NCBI RefSeq assembly: GCF_030811215.1
Contig: NZ_JAUSQM010000001.1
Span: 1,426,001 to 1,490,000, forward strand
Reading direction: 5' to 3'
DNA length: 64,000 bases
Source of the DNA: Nocardioides massiliensis
GTDB taxonomy: Bacteria; Actinomycetota; Actinomycetes; Propionibacteriales; Nocardioidaceae
The translations under genes and the position numbers were made by a program. This document shows positions 1-8,021 of the stretch, one piece after another. Positions within the stretch are counted from its first letter, which is position 1; each line of letters opens with the position of its first letter. Below the pieces are notes generated by a model. It did not search any database. It was not told where the DNA came from and was given only the letters and a program-made list of their open reading frames with translations.

Positions 1-386
1 GCCAGCGAGCCACGCAGGAACGGGTGGCGGAAGTGGAAGTTGCGGGCGGTGAGGGCGCGCTCTACCGGCACGAGCAGCACGCGTGCTTGGTCGAGGAGGA
101 AGCGTTCCGGCGCGGGGCCGAGTGCGCGCCCGACCAGCAGCACGTCCCACCCGGCTGCCGCCATGGACTGCGCCTGCTTGCGCACGCGGCTGTCACGGAC
201 GACGTCGTTGTCGACGAGCATCACCACGCGGCCGCGACCGCGGTCACGCGGACCGGGAGTCCAAGTGGGAAAGACCGCCGTCGACGGGCGCGAGACCGGC
301 GTCGTGTCCGGCTCGGAGTCGGGCGGGGTGTCGACCGGGGATTCCGCGGGAGCCGCGAACGGGGAGCCGGGCAACGGGTCAGCCAT
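1..386 (-). CDS. Glycosyltransferase, N-terminal part (cut by window edge)
   Basis: The gene reads leftward from ATG at 386 and runs off the window, so only about 128 residues are visible. After a proline-rich leader of about 50 residues the reading is VVMLVDNDVVRDSRVRKQA followed by a GWDVLLVGR stretch. This is the same N-terminal Rossmann signature as the complete glycosyltransferase at 6427-8004, so the two are paralogues. Such proteins normally transfer a sugar from a nucleotide donor during surface polysaccharide assembly in the cytoplasm. The ATG overlaps the end of the upstream epimerase gene by 8 nt, which suggests translational coupling. The acceptor and the sugar cannot be told from the fragment. 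Confidence 0.8.
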   Translation of the reverse strand, partial: MADPLPGSPFAAPAESPVDTPPDSEPDTTPVSRPSTAVFPTWTPGPRDRGRGRVVMLVDNDVVRDSRVRKQAQSMAAAGWDVLLVGRALGPAPERFLLDQARVLLVPVERALTARNFHFRHPFLRGSL

Positions 387-1467
387 GGTGCGCCTCCAGC
401 GCTGCGATGGTGCGGGCGCCGGCGTCGCCGGTGCCGTAGGGGGTCGGACGCGGGTCGGTCGGCGCCTCGCGGGTCGCGGTCTGCGCCCACCAAGTCGGGT
501 CCTCGCGGTCGGGCCGGGCGACGAGGACGTTCCAGCCTGCCTCGACGGTCTCGACCCATTCGGTCTCGGTGCGCAGCGTGGTGCACGGGCGGCCGAGGAG
601 GAACGCCTCCTTCTGCAGCCCACCGGAGTCGGTGACGACGCCGCGCGAACCGAGCACGGCGGCCACCAGGTCGCCGTACGGCAGGGGCTCACCGGGGTGG
701 AGCGCACCGGCACGCAGATCGATGCCGTGCTGCTCGGCGCGAGCGCGCAACCGCGGGTGGGCCAGCAGCGCGACGGGCACGGGAAGCGCGGCGAGCGCGT
801 CGACCAGACCGCGCAGGACCTCCGGGTCGTCGGTGTTGTCGGGCCGGTGCAGCGTCGCGACGAGGTACGGCGACGCGGGGTCGATGCCGGCGGGGAGCTC
901 GGGTGCCGGGTGGTCGCCGGCCAGGACGGCGTCCCGCACGCGGTGGCACACGTCGACCATGACGTCACCGACGACCACGGTGCGCTCGGCCAGCCCCTCG
1001 CGGGCGAGGTGCGCCGCAGCGGTCTCGGTCGGGGCGAGCAGCATATCGGCGGCGTGGTCGGTCAGGACGCGGTTGTGCTCCTCGGGCATCCGCCGGTTGA
1101 AGGAGCGCAGGCCGGCCTCGAGATGGGCGACCGGGACGTGCAGCTTCACCGCCGCGAGCGTGCCCGCGAGCGTCGAGTTCGTGTCGCCGTACACCAGGAC
1201 CCAGTCGGGGCGCTGCTCCTCGATGACCGGCTCGATCCCGGCGAGGATCGCGCCGGTCTGCGCGCCGTGGTTGCCGGAGCCGACGCCGAGGTGGACGTCG
1301 GGGTCGGGGATCCCGAGACCGGTGAAGAAGACGTCGGACATGCGCAGGTCGTAGTGCTGGCCGGTGTGCACGATCACGTGCTCGTGCGCGGTGCCGTCGA
1401 CGGCCGCCGCGACGGCCGCCAGCTTGACCAGCTGTGGTCGTGCGCCGACCACGCTGAGGACCTTCAC
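379..1467 (-). CDS. wbpI: UDP-N-acetylglucosamine 2-epimerase family, WbpI-like
   Basis: The protein has 362 residues, normal for the family. Key blocks are VVGARPQLVK at the N-terminus, HTGQHYD near residue 35, LGVGSGNHGAQTG near 60-72, GDTNSTLAG near 95 and EAGLRSFNRRMPEEHNR near 117-133. The last three match the WbpI branch, which epimerises UDP-GlcNAc(3NAc)A at C2, but a UDP-GlcNAc 2-epimerase (WecB) role is possible. GTG at 1467 is chosen over ATG at 1497 because a GGAGAAG Shine-Dalgarno lies 5 nt upstream. It heads a leftward unit with the partial glycosyltransferase. The other four enzymes of the same sugar pathway lie at 4296-11463. The fold is sure; the exact substrate is inferred from context. 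Confidence 0.85.
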   Translation of the reverse strand: MKVLSVVGARPQLVKLAAVAAAVDGTAHEHVIVHTGQHYDLRMSDVFFTGLGIPDPDVHLGVGSGNHGAQTGAILAGIEPVIEEQRPDWVLVYGDTNSTLAGTLAAVKLHVPVAHLEAGLRSFNRRMPEEHNRVLTDHAADMLLAPTETAAAHLAREGLAERTVVVGDVMVDVCHRVRDAVLAGDHPAPELPAGIDPASPYLVATLHRPDNTDDPEVLRGLVDALAALPVPVALLAHPRLRARAEQHGIDLRAGALHPGEPLPYGDLVAAVLGSRGVVTDSGGLQKEAFLLGRPCTTLRTETEWVETVEAGWNVLVARPDREDPTWWAQTATREAPTDPRPTPYGTGDAGARTIAALEAHHG

Positions 1468-1648
1468 GTCTGCTTCTCCGTTCGTCGCCCGAGTCATTCG
1501 AACGTCCGGCGGGGAATCTACCGCCTCGTAGCACGCGGATGGCTCAGGCGCCCTCGGGTGCGGGGCACTCCCCGCGGCTCCCCACGGCGGGCGCGACCTG
1601 GGTGCTTTCCCCATGGCGCTTCGGCGGAGCCGGTGGAATCATTGCTGC

Positions 1649-1891
1649 ATGGATGCCACGGTTGTCCTGGGCAAACAGGGACGACTCGTCATTCCGGCCG
1701 AGATCCGGGCTGCCTTGCGTCTGCGGCCGGGTGATCGGCTGCACCTCGCCACCCGTGGATCTCGACTCGTGATCGAACCCCAAGGTGAGGCGCTCACCGA
1801 GCTGCAGGCCCTGGCTCAGGACGTCCCGCCATCGAGTTCTCTCGTCGACGAGCTGCTCCAAGCTCGGCGAGCAGAGGCGGGACGCGAATGA
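1649..1891 (+). CDS. vapB: AbrB/SpoVT-type antitoxin
   Basis: An 80-residue protein with one SpoVT-AbrB swapped-hairpin DNA-binding domain at its N-terminus: VVLGKQGRLVIPAEIRAAL followed by LRPGDRL. The C-terminal 30 residues should wrap and neutralise the toxin. ATG at 1649 puts the domain at the very start, as is usual in the family; an upstream in-frame ATG (1613) would add 12 unconserved residues. The stop overlaps the PIN toxin gene by 4 nt (ATGA), the classic antitoxin-toxin arrangement, so the pair should be co-translated and autoregulated. It interrupts the glycan cluster. Confidence 0.88.
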   Translation: MDATVVLGKQGRLVIPAEIRAALRLRPGDRLHLATRGSRLVIEPQGEALTELQALAQDVPPSSSLVDELLQARRAEAGRE

Positions 1892-2268
1892 CAGTGCTGG
1901 ATGCGTCGGCGGTGCTTGCGCTCATCCACAAGGAGCCAGGTCACGAGGTCCTCGAGGCTGAGATCGAAGGTGCCGTGCTGGGGGCGGCAAGCCTCGCCGA
2001 GGTGGTCGGCAAGCTCCTCGACGCCGGCGTCGACGTCCGTCGCGTCCGCCCGCTGCTCCAGGCGGCGGGAGTCACCGTCGAGCCGGTGACTGCCGAGGAC
2101 GGCGAGATAGCCGGAGCGCTGCGCGACGTCGAGGGCGGACGATCGCTCTCCCTCGAGGATCGGTGCTGTCTGGCCCTGGCCATGCGTTCGGTGCCGGCGC
2201 GGGTGCTGACGGCCGATCGGGAGTGGGCCTCCCTCGACCTGTCCGTCGACGTCCGGGTGATCCGCTGA
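1888..2268 (+). CDS. vapC: PIN-domain toxin (VapC-type ribonuclease)
   Basis: A 126-residue PIN-domain protein. The acidic residues expected to bind Mg/Mn are visible: D in VLDASAVLAL (residue 5), E in SLAEVVGKL (near 39), D in SLEDRCCLALA (near 91) and D in LTADREW (near 110). VapC toxins cleave tRNA or rRNA and are held inactive by the antitoxin encoded immediately upstream, whose gene overlaps this one by 4 nt. The order antitoxin then toxin and the sizes fit the VapBC family. Target RNA is unknown. Confidence 0.88.
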   Translation: MTVLDASAVLALIHKEPGHEVLEAEIEGAVLGAASLAEVVGKLLDAGVDVRRVRPLLQAAGVTVEPVTAEDGEIAGALRDVEGGRSLSLEDRCCLALAMRSVPARVLTADREWASLDLSVDVRVIR

Positions 2269-2280
2269 GGCCGTGGGCGA

Positions 2281-2316
2281 CCCGGTGAATTCCGGGCAGG
2301 ATTGGTTGCGCAATCC
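2281..2316. terminator. Two small hairpins after vapC
   Basis: CCCGG-TGAATT-CCGGG (2281-2296) and GGATTG-GTTGCG-CAATCC (2299-2316) sit 12 nt after the vapC stop and upstream of the next gene. There is no T-run. They could terminate vapBC or be part of the control region of the cell-wall-binding protein gene; the function is a guess. Confidence 0.35.
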
Positions 2317-2431
2317 AGCCAATCGGCCGCGCGAGCCGCTTGGCGGCCCCTAGTCTGAGCGCGCGCGTGCGGGTGTCGGCGGGACGGAGGGTCCCCAGCC
2401 GACCTGCGCGTGCGCACCCTGGGGAGGGAAC

Positions 2432-4285
2432 GTGTCTGTCAAAGCTGTGCGCGCGCGCAGGTGGTCGGTCGCCGGGCTCGTGTCGGCGCTGGTGCTGGGA
2501 GTGGTCTCGACGGCGGCTCCGGCTGCTGCCGACCCGACGCCCTTCGAGCGGGTCGGCGGGTCGGATCGCTACGACACCAGCGCGCAGCTGGCTGCCAGGC
2601 TCGCGGCTCGGCACGGTGGCGGCGTAAACGAGATCGTCCTGGTCAGCAACGACGTCGACGGGCTCGGAGCGGTGACCTATGCGGCCGCCGCGCAGGCGCC
2701 GATAGTGGCGACTCCGCCGAACGCCCTGCCCCCGGGTCTCACCGACCTCGTCGCCCGGCTCGGCGTCAACAAGGTGACGATCATCGGCGGGCCGCTCGCC
2801 GTCTCCGCGCACGTCGAGGCCGGGCTCGGTCAGCTCGGGCTCGACACGTCTCGGATCAGCGGAGCGGATCGCTTCCAGACCAACATCGCCGCTCTGTACC
2901 AAGCGGCGTTCCTGCGACCCCCGGAGCTCCCGGTGTTCGCCGGGTCCGCCAACCCCGACGCAGCCAACGCGCTGCCTCCCGGGATGGCCGCGGTGCTCGC
3001 GCAGGCGGGCGCCAGCGTCGTGCTCACCGACGACGTGCTCAAGCTGATGGGGGATGCCAAGCGCGAGGAGGTCCTGCGTCAGATGGAGGAGGACCAGCGT
3101 GCGCTGCGACGTGCCGCTGATGCGGTGCGGCAGCGAGCCCTCGATGGCATCAGTGAGTACATCGACATGGCGCGCGTGAATCGCGAGGGGACAGTCGAGA
3201 TGCGGCGGGCCGCTGTGCGCGACCGCGAGCCCGTGCCGTCGCCGCGTCCGCTCCCGCCGCCCGCCAGCGGGCTCACGCCTGATGCGGGGGTTGCCGTGGC
3301 TGAGCACGCGCGGGAGCACTACGGGATCGTGCCCACTGGTGTGACGTTGGTGCCGTCGGCGCCGAGCGGTCGCCTGGACGCCATCTCCGGCGGGCTCCTT
3401 GCCGGCGCCAGCGGACACGCCGCCCTCCCCGTCAACCGCGACGGCGTCCCGCCCGCCGTGGGCGCCTACCTGGCACGCCACGCCGCGACGATCGACTCCG
3501 CCGTCATCGTCGGTGGGCCGGCGGCCGTGCCGCCCGCGGTGCAGGAGAGCGCCAGCGAAGTCATCGAGAAGTCCCGGCCGGCGCCGGCGCCGGCACCGGC
3601 GCCCGAGCCCACGCCGACACCTACTCCCGCGCCCGTGCCGCCCGTGCCGCCGAGGCCGACGCCGCCTCCGCTCTCAGTCTCGCCCGCCGAGGAGGAGACC
3701 GTCGTGGGCGTCGTGCCGAACGGCGGCGACGACCGGCACGTGCTGAGCGAGGAGGAGCCGGCGGACCCCGGTTCGTCGGTTACGCCTCTCGAACCCGGTG
3801 CGCCGGTCACCACGAGTCCCGATGACGACCGGACCTACACGATCACCGGCCTGGTCCCGGGGACGGCGTACGTCATCAACCTGCTTCGACCGGAGTGGTT
3901 CGTAGGTGACGGTGACACGGTGCGATTCGTGGAAATGCAGGAGTTGCCGAGGGCGCCGCGCGTAGCGCCGAGCGGAAATGGTGTCGAGGAGGTTGCGGGC
4001 ATCGTCGACCTCGGTGGTCTGCCGGTCCTCTTCGGTCCTGATGTCCCCCCGACAACGTGGGATTTCGTCGCGGAGGCGGGCGAGATCACGTTCACGATCG
4101 ACGGCCACGGCGCAGGAAGTGTCGTCCCGGTCGTTTTCATGGCTGGTGGCGCCGCGGTCGGCGCCTTGGAACTCGATGAGTACGGCCAACCCATCGAGAC
4201 CTACGCGATGGCGGGCCTCACAACTTACGAGTTCGGCGGCTGCGCGCGCGTGCGTGGCGTCGGCGACGTCCACGCCCGTTGCTAG
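2432..4285 (+). CDS. Secreted protein with cell-wall-binding repeat 2 modules
   Basis: A 617-residue exported protein. Residues 1-33 form a signal peptide (RARR, a hydrophobic core, then APAAAD). Residues 34-145 contain a cell-wall-binding repeat 2 unit (RVGGSDRYDT ... VTIIGGPLAVS). A second unit (RISGADRFQT) starts near 146 and seems shortened, followed by a charged helical stretch near 210-275. A third degenerate unit ends with SAVIVGGPAAVPP near 365. Then come a Pro/Ala-rich linker near 385-415 and a C-terminal domain with a fibronectin-like DRTYTITGLVPGTAYVI stretch. GTG 2432 has a GGAGGGAA Shine-Dalgarno. Such repeats hold proteins on the cell wall. The last 20 residues look unlike a domain end. 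The role next to glycan genes is unknown. Confidence 0.8.
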   Translation: MSVKAVRARRWSVAGLVSALVLGVVSTAAPAAADPTPFERVGGSDRYDTSAQLAARLAARHGGGVNEIVLVSNDVDGLGAVTYAAAAQAPIVATPPNALPPGLTDLVARLGVNKVTIIGGPLAVSAHVEAGLGQLGLDTSRISGADRFQTNIAALYQAAFLRPPELPVFAGSANPDAANALPPGMAAVLAQAGASVVLTDDVLKLMGDAKREEVLRQMEEDQRALRRAADAVRQRALDGISEYIDMARVNREGTVEMRRAAVRDREPVPSPRPLPPPASGLTPDAGVAVAEHAREHYGIVPTGVTLVPSAPSGRLDAISGGLLAGASGHAALPVNRDGVPPAVGAYLARHAATIDSAVIVGGPAAVPPAVQESASEVIEKSRPAPAPAPAPEPTPTPTPAPVPPVPPRPTPPPLSVSPAEEETVVGVVPNGGDDRHVLSEEEPADPGSSVTPLEPGAPVTTSPDDDRTYTITGLVPGTAYVINLLRPEWFVGDGDTVRFVEMQELPRAPRVAPSGNGVEEVAGIVDLGGLPVLFGPDVPPTTWDFVAEAGEITFTIDGHGAGSVVPVVFMAGGAAVGALELDEYGQPIETYAMAGLTTYEFGGCARVRGVGDVHARC

Positions 4286-4295
4286 CATCCCGCAC

Positions 4296-5420
4296 GTGTC
4301 TGACTCTTCCTTCATCCCCCCGGCCAAACCAGAGATCGGCGAGGCCGAGATCGAGGCCGCGGTCCGCGTGCTGCGCAGCGGGATGGTGGTCCAGGGCCCG
4401 GAGGTGAAGGGCTTCGAGGAGGAGTTCTCCGCCTTCGTCGGCGGTGTCCACTGCGTGGCCGTCAACTCCGGCACCTCGGCATTGCACCTGGGGCTGCTCG
4501 CGATGGGGATCGGGCCGGGGGACGAGGTGCTGGTGCCGTCGTTTTCCTTCGCCGCCTCGGCCAACGCGATCCGGCTGGTCGGTGCCGACCCGGTGTTCGT
4601 CGACATCGACCCCGCGTCGTACTGCATCGACCCGGCCGCCGCCGCTGCAGCCGTGACCGAGCGGACGCGCGCAGTGATGCCGGTGCACCTCTACGGCCAC
4701 CCGGCCGACATGACCGCGATCGGCGAGCTCGCGGCCACGCACGACCTGGCCGTCATCGAGGACGCCGCGCAGGCCCACGGCGCGGTCTGGGACGGGCGCC
4801 CGGTCGGCTCCTTCGGGCGTACGGCGGCGTTCAGCTTCTACCCGACGAAGAACATGCACTCGCTCGAGGGCGGGATGGTCAGTACGGCGGACGCTGAGAC
4901 CGCGCGGATGCTGCGGTTGCTGCGCAACCAGGGGATGGAGCAGCGCTACGCCAACGAGGTCGTCGGCGCCAACATGCGCCTCACCGACGTCGCTGCCGCC
5001 ATCGGGCGGGTCCAGCTGGCCAAGCTGGCGGGCTGGAACGAGCAGCGCCGCACCAACGCCGCCCGCCTCGATGCCGGCCTCGCCGAGCTCGACGGGGTCG
5101 TCGCCCCGCCGGTCGCCGCTGAGGCGACGCACGTCTACCACCAGTACACCGTCCGCATCCTCGACGGCCACCGCGACGCCGTGCAGCAGCAGCTGCAGCA
5201 GGCGGGCGTCGGCTCGGCGGTCTACTACCCGACCCCGATCCACCGGCTGCGTCCCTTCTTGCCCGACGCGCATCCCCACAACCGCGACTGGGATCTGCCG
5301 GCCACCGAGCAGGCCGCGGCCGAGGTGCTGTCACTGCCGGTCCACCCGGCGCTGAGCGAGGCCGAGGTCGACCGGGTCGTCGCCGCGGTCGCCGATGCCC
5401 TCGAGGCGGTACGCCGATGA
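4296..5420 (+). CDS. wbpE: DegT/DnrJ/EryC1/StrS aminotransferase, WbpE-like
   Basis: A 374-residue PLP-dependent sugar aminotransferase. The lysine that binds PLP is K185 in FYPTKNMHSLEGG. Other family blocks are GTSALHLGLLA, VLVPSFSFAASAN and VIEDAAQAHGA. The WbpE branch transfers an amino group from glutamate to the 3-keto carbon of UDP-GlcNAc-3-keto-uronate. The start is GTG 4296; the open frame extends to 3978 but there overlaps the preceding gene. The stop overlaps the oxidoreductase start (ATGA), and WbpB and WbpE are known to work as a coupled pair, which supports the assignment. Other DegT sugar substrates remain possible. Confidence 0.85.
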   Translation: MSDSSFIPPAKPEIGEAEIEAAVRVLRSGMVVQGPEVKGFEEEFSAFVGGVHCVAVNSGTSALHLGLLAMGIGPGDEVLVPSFSFAASANAIRLVGADPVFVDIDPASYCIDPAAAAAAVTERTRAVMPVHLYGHPADMTAIGELAATHDLAVIEDAAQAHGAVWDGRPVGSFGRTAAFSFYPTKNMHSLEGGMVSTADAETARMLRLLRNQGMEQRYANEVVGANMRLTDVAAAIGRVQLAKLAGWNEQRRTNAARLDAGLAELDGVVAPPVAAEATHVYHQYTVRILDGHRDAVQQQLQQAGVGSAVYYPTPIHRLRPFLPDAHPHNRDWDLPATEQAAAEVLSLPVHPALSEAEVDRVVAAVADALEAVRR

Positions 5421-6430
5421 CCACGCTGCGCGCCGGCCTCATCGGGCTGGGCTCGATGGGACGCAACCACGCGCGCATCCTGAAGGGACTCGGCGGCGTC
5501 GAGCTGGTCGGCATCGTCGACCCGCAGGCCCAGGACCAGGGCGCGGTCATGGGTGTCGACGTGCTGGCCGAGCTCGACGAGTTGCTGGCCCTCCGCCCCG
5601 ACTACGTCGTCGTCGCCTGCCCGACCGCGCTGCACCACCAGGTGGGACTGCGGCTGGCCGAGGCGGGCGTGGCCGCGCTGATCGAGAAGCCGCTGGCCAA
5701 GGACCCCGAGGAGGCCGCGGCGCTGGTCGAGGCGTTCGGCTCCCGCGGGATCGTCGCCGGCGTCGGCCACATCGAGCGCTACAACCCCGCGCTGCAGGCG
5801 CTGCGCTCGCGCCTCGAGGCCGGCGAGCTCGGCGAGGTCTACCAGGTCGTCACCCGACGGCAGGGCCCCTTCCCGCAGCGCATCAGCGACGTCGGGGTCG
5901 TGCTCGACCTGGCAACCCACGACATCGACCTCACCGCCTGGGTGACCGGTCAGCCGTTCGTGCAGGTGGCCGCCCAGACCTTCCACAAGTCCGACAACCC
6001 CCACGAGGACATGGTCAGCGTGACCGGTCGGCTCGCCGACGGCGTCATCACCAGCCACCTCGTCAACTGGCTGACGCCGTTCAAGGAGCGCACCACCGTC
6101 GTCACCGGCGACAAGGGTGCCTTCATCGCCGACACCCTCACCGCCGACCTCACCTTCCACGCCAACGGCTCCCAGCCGATCGGCTGGGAGGCGATCGCCG
6201 CCTTCCGCGGCGTCTCCGAGGGCGACAGCACCCGCTTCGCGCTGACCAAGCGCGAGCCGCTGCTGGTGGAGAACGAGAGGTTCCGCGACGCCGTACTCGG
6301 TCTCGACGGCGCGCTGGACAAGATCGTCACGCTGGAGCAGGGGCTGCGCACGGTGCAGGTCGCGGCAGCGGTCCTCGCGTCCGCCCGGTCGAGCGAGTCG
6401 GTGCGCCTGCCCGACCAAGGCGTGCGATGA
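5417..6430 (+). CDS. wbpB: Gfo/Idh/MocA family sugar-nucleotide oxidoreductase, WbpB-like
   Basis: A 337-residue NAD(P)-dependent oxidoreductase. The N-terminal Rossmann motif is GLIGLGSMGRNHARIL; the EKPLAKD motif typical of Gfo/Idh/MocA proteins lies near residue 92. WbpB-type enzymes oxidise the C3 hydroxyl of UDP-GlcNAcA to give the 3-keto substrate for the aminotransferase encoded just upstream, with which this gene overlaps by 4 nt. It also overlaps the downstream glycosyltransferase by 4 nt, so the genes form one operon. The family is clear; the substrate is inferred from the neighbours. Confidence 0.83.
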   Translation: MTTLRAGLIGLGSMGRNHARILKGLGGVELVGIVDPQAQDQGAVMGVDVLAELDELLALRPDYVVVACPTALHHQVGLRLAEAGVAALIEKPLAKDPEEAAALVEAFGSRGIVAGVGHIERYNPALQALRSRLEAGELGEVYQVVTRRQGPFPQRISDVGVVLDLATHDIDLTAWVTGQPFVQVAAQTFHKSDNPHEDMVSVTGRLADGVITSHLVNWLTPFKERTTVVTGDKGAFIADTLTADLTFHANGSQPIGWEAIAAFRGVSEGDSTRFALTKREPLLVENERFRDAVLGLDGALDKIVTLEQGLRTVQVAAAVLASARSSESVRLPDQGVR

Positions 6431-8004
6431 CGACTGTGCCGGCGAGCGAGCGGGGGGCCGGCCGGGGTGCGGCCGGCGGACGCCGCCTGCCGCGGGTGGT
6501 GATGCTGGTCGACAACGACGTCCGTCGCGACTCGCGGGTGCAGAAGCAGGCCGCGTCGATGGCCGCACGCGGCTGGGACGTCGTCCTCCTCGGGCGGGGC
6601 AAGCCCGGTCGCGAGCAGCGGTGGCGCATCGGCGACGCGAGGGTGCGGCTGGTGCCCGTGCCCACCGCGATGCGCTTCCGGTACGGCGACCTGCGTCGCG
6701 CGCGGCTCCGCTCGCCGCTGTCGTACCCCCTCTACGTCGTCTCCGAGCGACGTCAGCAGGAGGCACGCGCGCGGCGTGAGGACGTGCGCCAGCGCATCGT
6801 GGAGCGTCAGTTCCCCCGTGACGGCGCACCCCGGCCCACGTGGCCGTTGATCCCCGCTCGCGGCTGGGCCAAGCTCCGCTACTCCTGGACCGACCTGCGC
6901 GCCCGGCGCACCGAGGTGCTGCGCACGCGCCGCGCGGGCCAGGACACCGCCGCGGACCGGGTCAGCGCGTGGTGGTGGCAGCGCCTGCTCGGGGAGCGGG
7001 CCTGGCAGCGCCTCGACCCGCACCTGTGGGACTTCCACCTGTCGTACGCCGAGGTGATCGACCAGCTCGACCCGGACCTCGTGCATGCCAACGACTTCCG
7101 CATGCTCGGCGTGGGCGCGCGCGCGGTCACCCGGGCCCGGGAGCGCGGCCGGACCGTGCCGCTGGTGTGGGACGCGCACGAGTTCCTGCCCGGCCTGAAG
7201 CCCTGGACGCCGGGCGCGAAGTGGCACCGCGCGCAGATGGCGCACGAGCGCCAGCACGCGCCGTACGCCGACGCCGTCGTCACCGTCTCCGAGGAGCTCG
7301 CCGACCTGCTGATCGCCGAGCACGGTCTGGCCGAGCGACCGACCATCGTGCTGAACGCACCCGTGGTCGAGCCGGCCGACGACGCGCAAGCACCGCCCCC
7401 CTCCCTACGGGAAGCGTGCGGCGTCGAGCCGACCACGCCGCTCATGGTCTACAGCGGCGCCGCCGCACCGCAGCGCGGACTCGACCTGATGGTGGAGGTG
7501 CTTCCCCTCGTGCCGGAGGTGCACTGCTGCTTCGTGGTGAGCGCCAACGACGGTGACTACGTGCGCTCCCTCGTCGAGCGCGCGGCAGCCCTGGGCGTGG
7601 CCGACCGTCTGCACCTGGCGCCGTACGTGCCCTTCGACCAGGTGGTCGACTACCTGGCTGGGGCCGACCTCGGGGTCATCCCGATCGAGCACTGGCCCAA
7701 CCACGAGATCGCGCTGATCACCAAGTTCTTCGAGTACTCCCACGCGCGGTTGCCGATCGTCGTCAGCGACGTGCGGGCGATGGCCGAGATGACCCGTCGG
7801 ACGGGCCAGGGCGAGGTGTTCACCGCTGGATCGGTCGAGGACCTCGCGAGCGCGGTGCGGAAGGTGCTCGCCGATCCGGCGCCCTACCGTGCGGCGTACG
7901 ACGCGCCCGGGCTGCTGGCGGGGTGGACCTGGGAGGCGCAGGCCGACGTCCTCGACGGCGTCTACCGTCGCGTGCTCGGTCTACCGGGTGCGCCCCGTGC
8001 CTGA
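6427..8004 (+). CDS. Glycosyltransferase, GT4-like (GT-B fold)
   Basis: A 525-residue glycosyltransferase. The N-terminal acceptor-side Rossmann domain starts with VVMLVDNDVRRDSRVQKQA and contains VHANDFRMLGVGA and WDAHEFLPG. The C-terminal donor-binding domain contains MVYSGAAAPQRGLD and a glutamate-containing IPIEHWPNHEIALITKFFEY loop. A long insert near residues 90-180 is rich in Arg and Trp. It should add one sugar to a lipid-linked glycan at the inner face of the membrane. The gene overlaps wbpB by 4 nt. It is a paralogue of the truncated gene at 1-386. Confidence 0.85.
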   Translation: MTTVPASERGAGRGAAGGRRLPRVVMLVDNDVRRDSRVQKQAASMAARGWDVVLLGRGKPGREQRWRIGDARVRLVPVPTAMRFRYGDLRRARLRSPLSYPLYVVSERRQQEARARREDVRQRIVERQFPRDGAPRPTWPLIPARGWAKLRYSWTDLRARRTEVLRTRRAGQDTAADRVSAWWWQRLLGERAWQRLDPHLWDFHLSYAEVIDQLDPDLVHANDFRMLGVGARAVTRARERGRTVPLVWDAHEFLPGLKPWTPGAKWHRAQMAHERQHAPYADAVVTVSEELADLLIAEHGLAERPTIVLNAPVVEPADDAQAPPPSLREACGVEPTTPLMVYSGAAAPQRGLDLMVEVLPLVPEVHCCFVVSANDGDYVRSLVERAAALGVADRLHLAPYVPFDQVVDYLAGADLGVIPIEHWPNHEIALITKFFEYSHARLPIVVSDVRAMAEMTRRTGQGEVFTAGSVEDLASAVRKVLADPAPYRAAYDAPGLLAGWTWEAQADVLDGVYRRVLGLPGAPRA

Positions 8005-8021
8005 GCGCACCCTCTAGCATC

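Noticed and set aside
3900-4295. Frameshift at the end of the cell-wall-binding protein
   Set aside because: The tail looks unusual, but no other frame continues a recognisable domain, so I kept the single frame.
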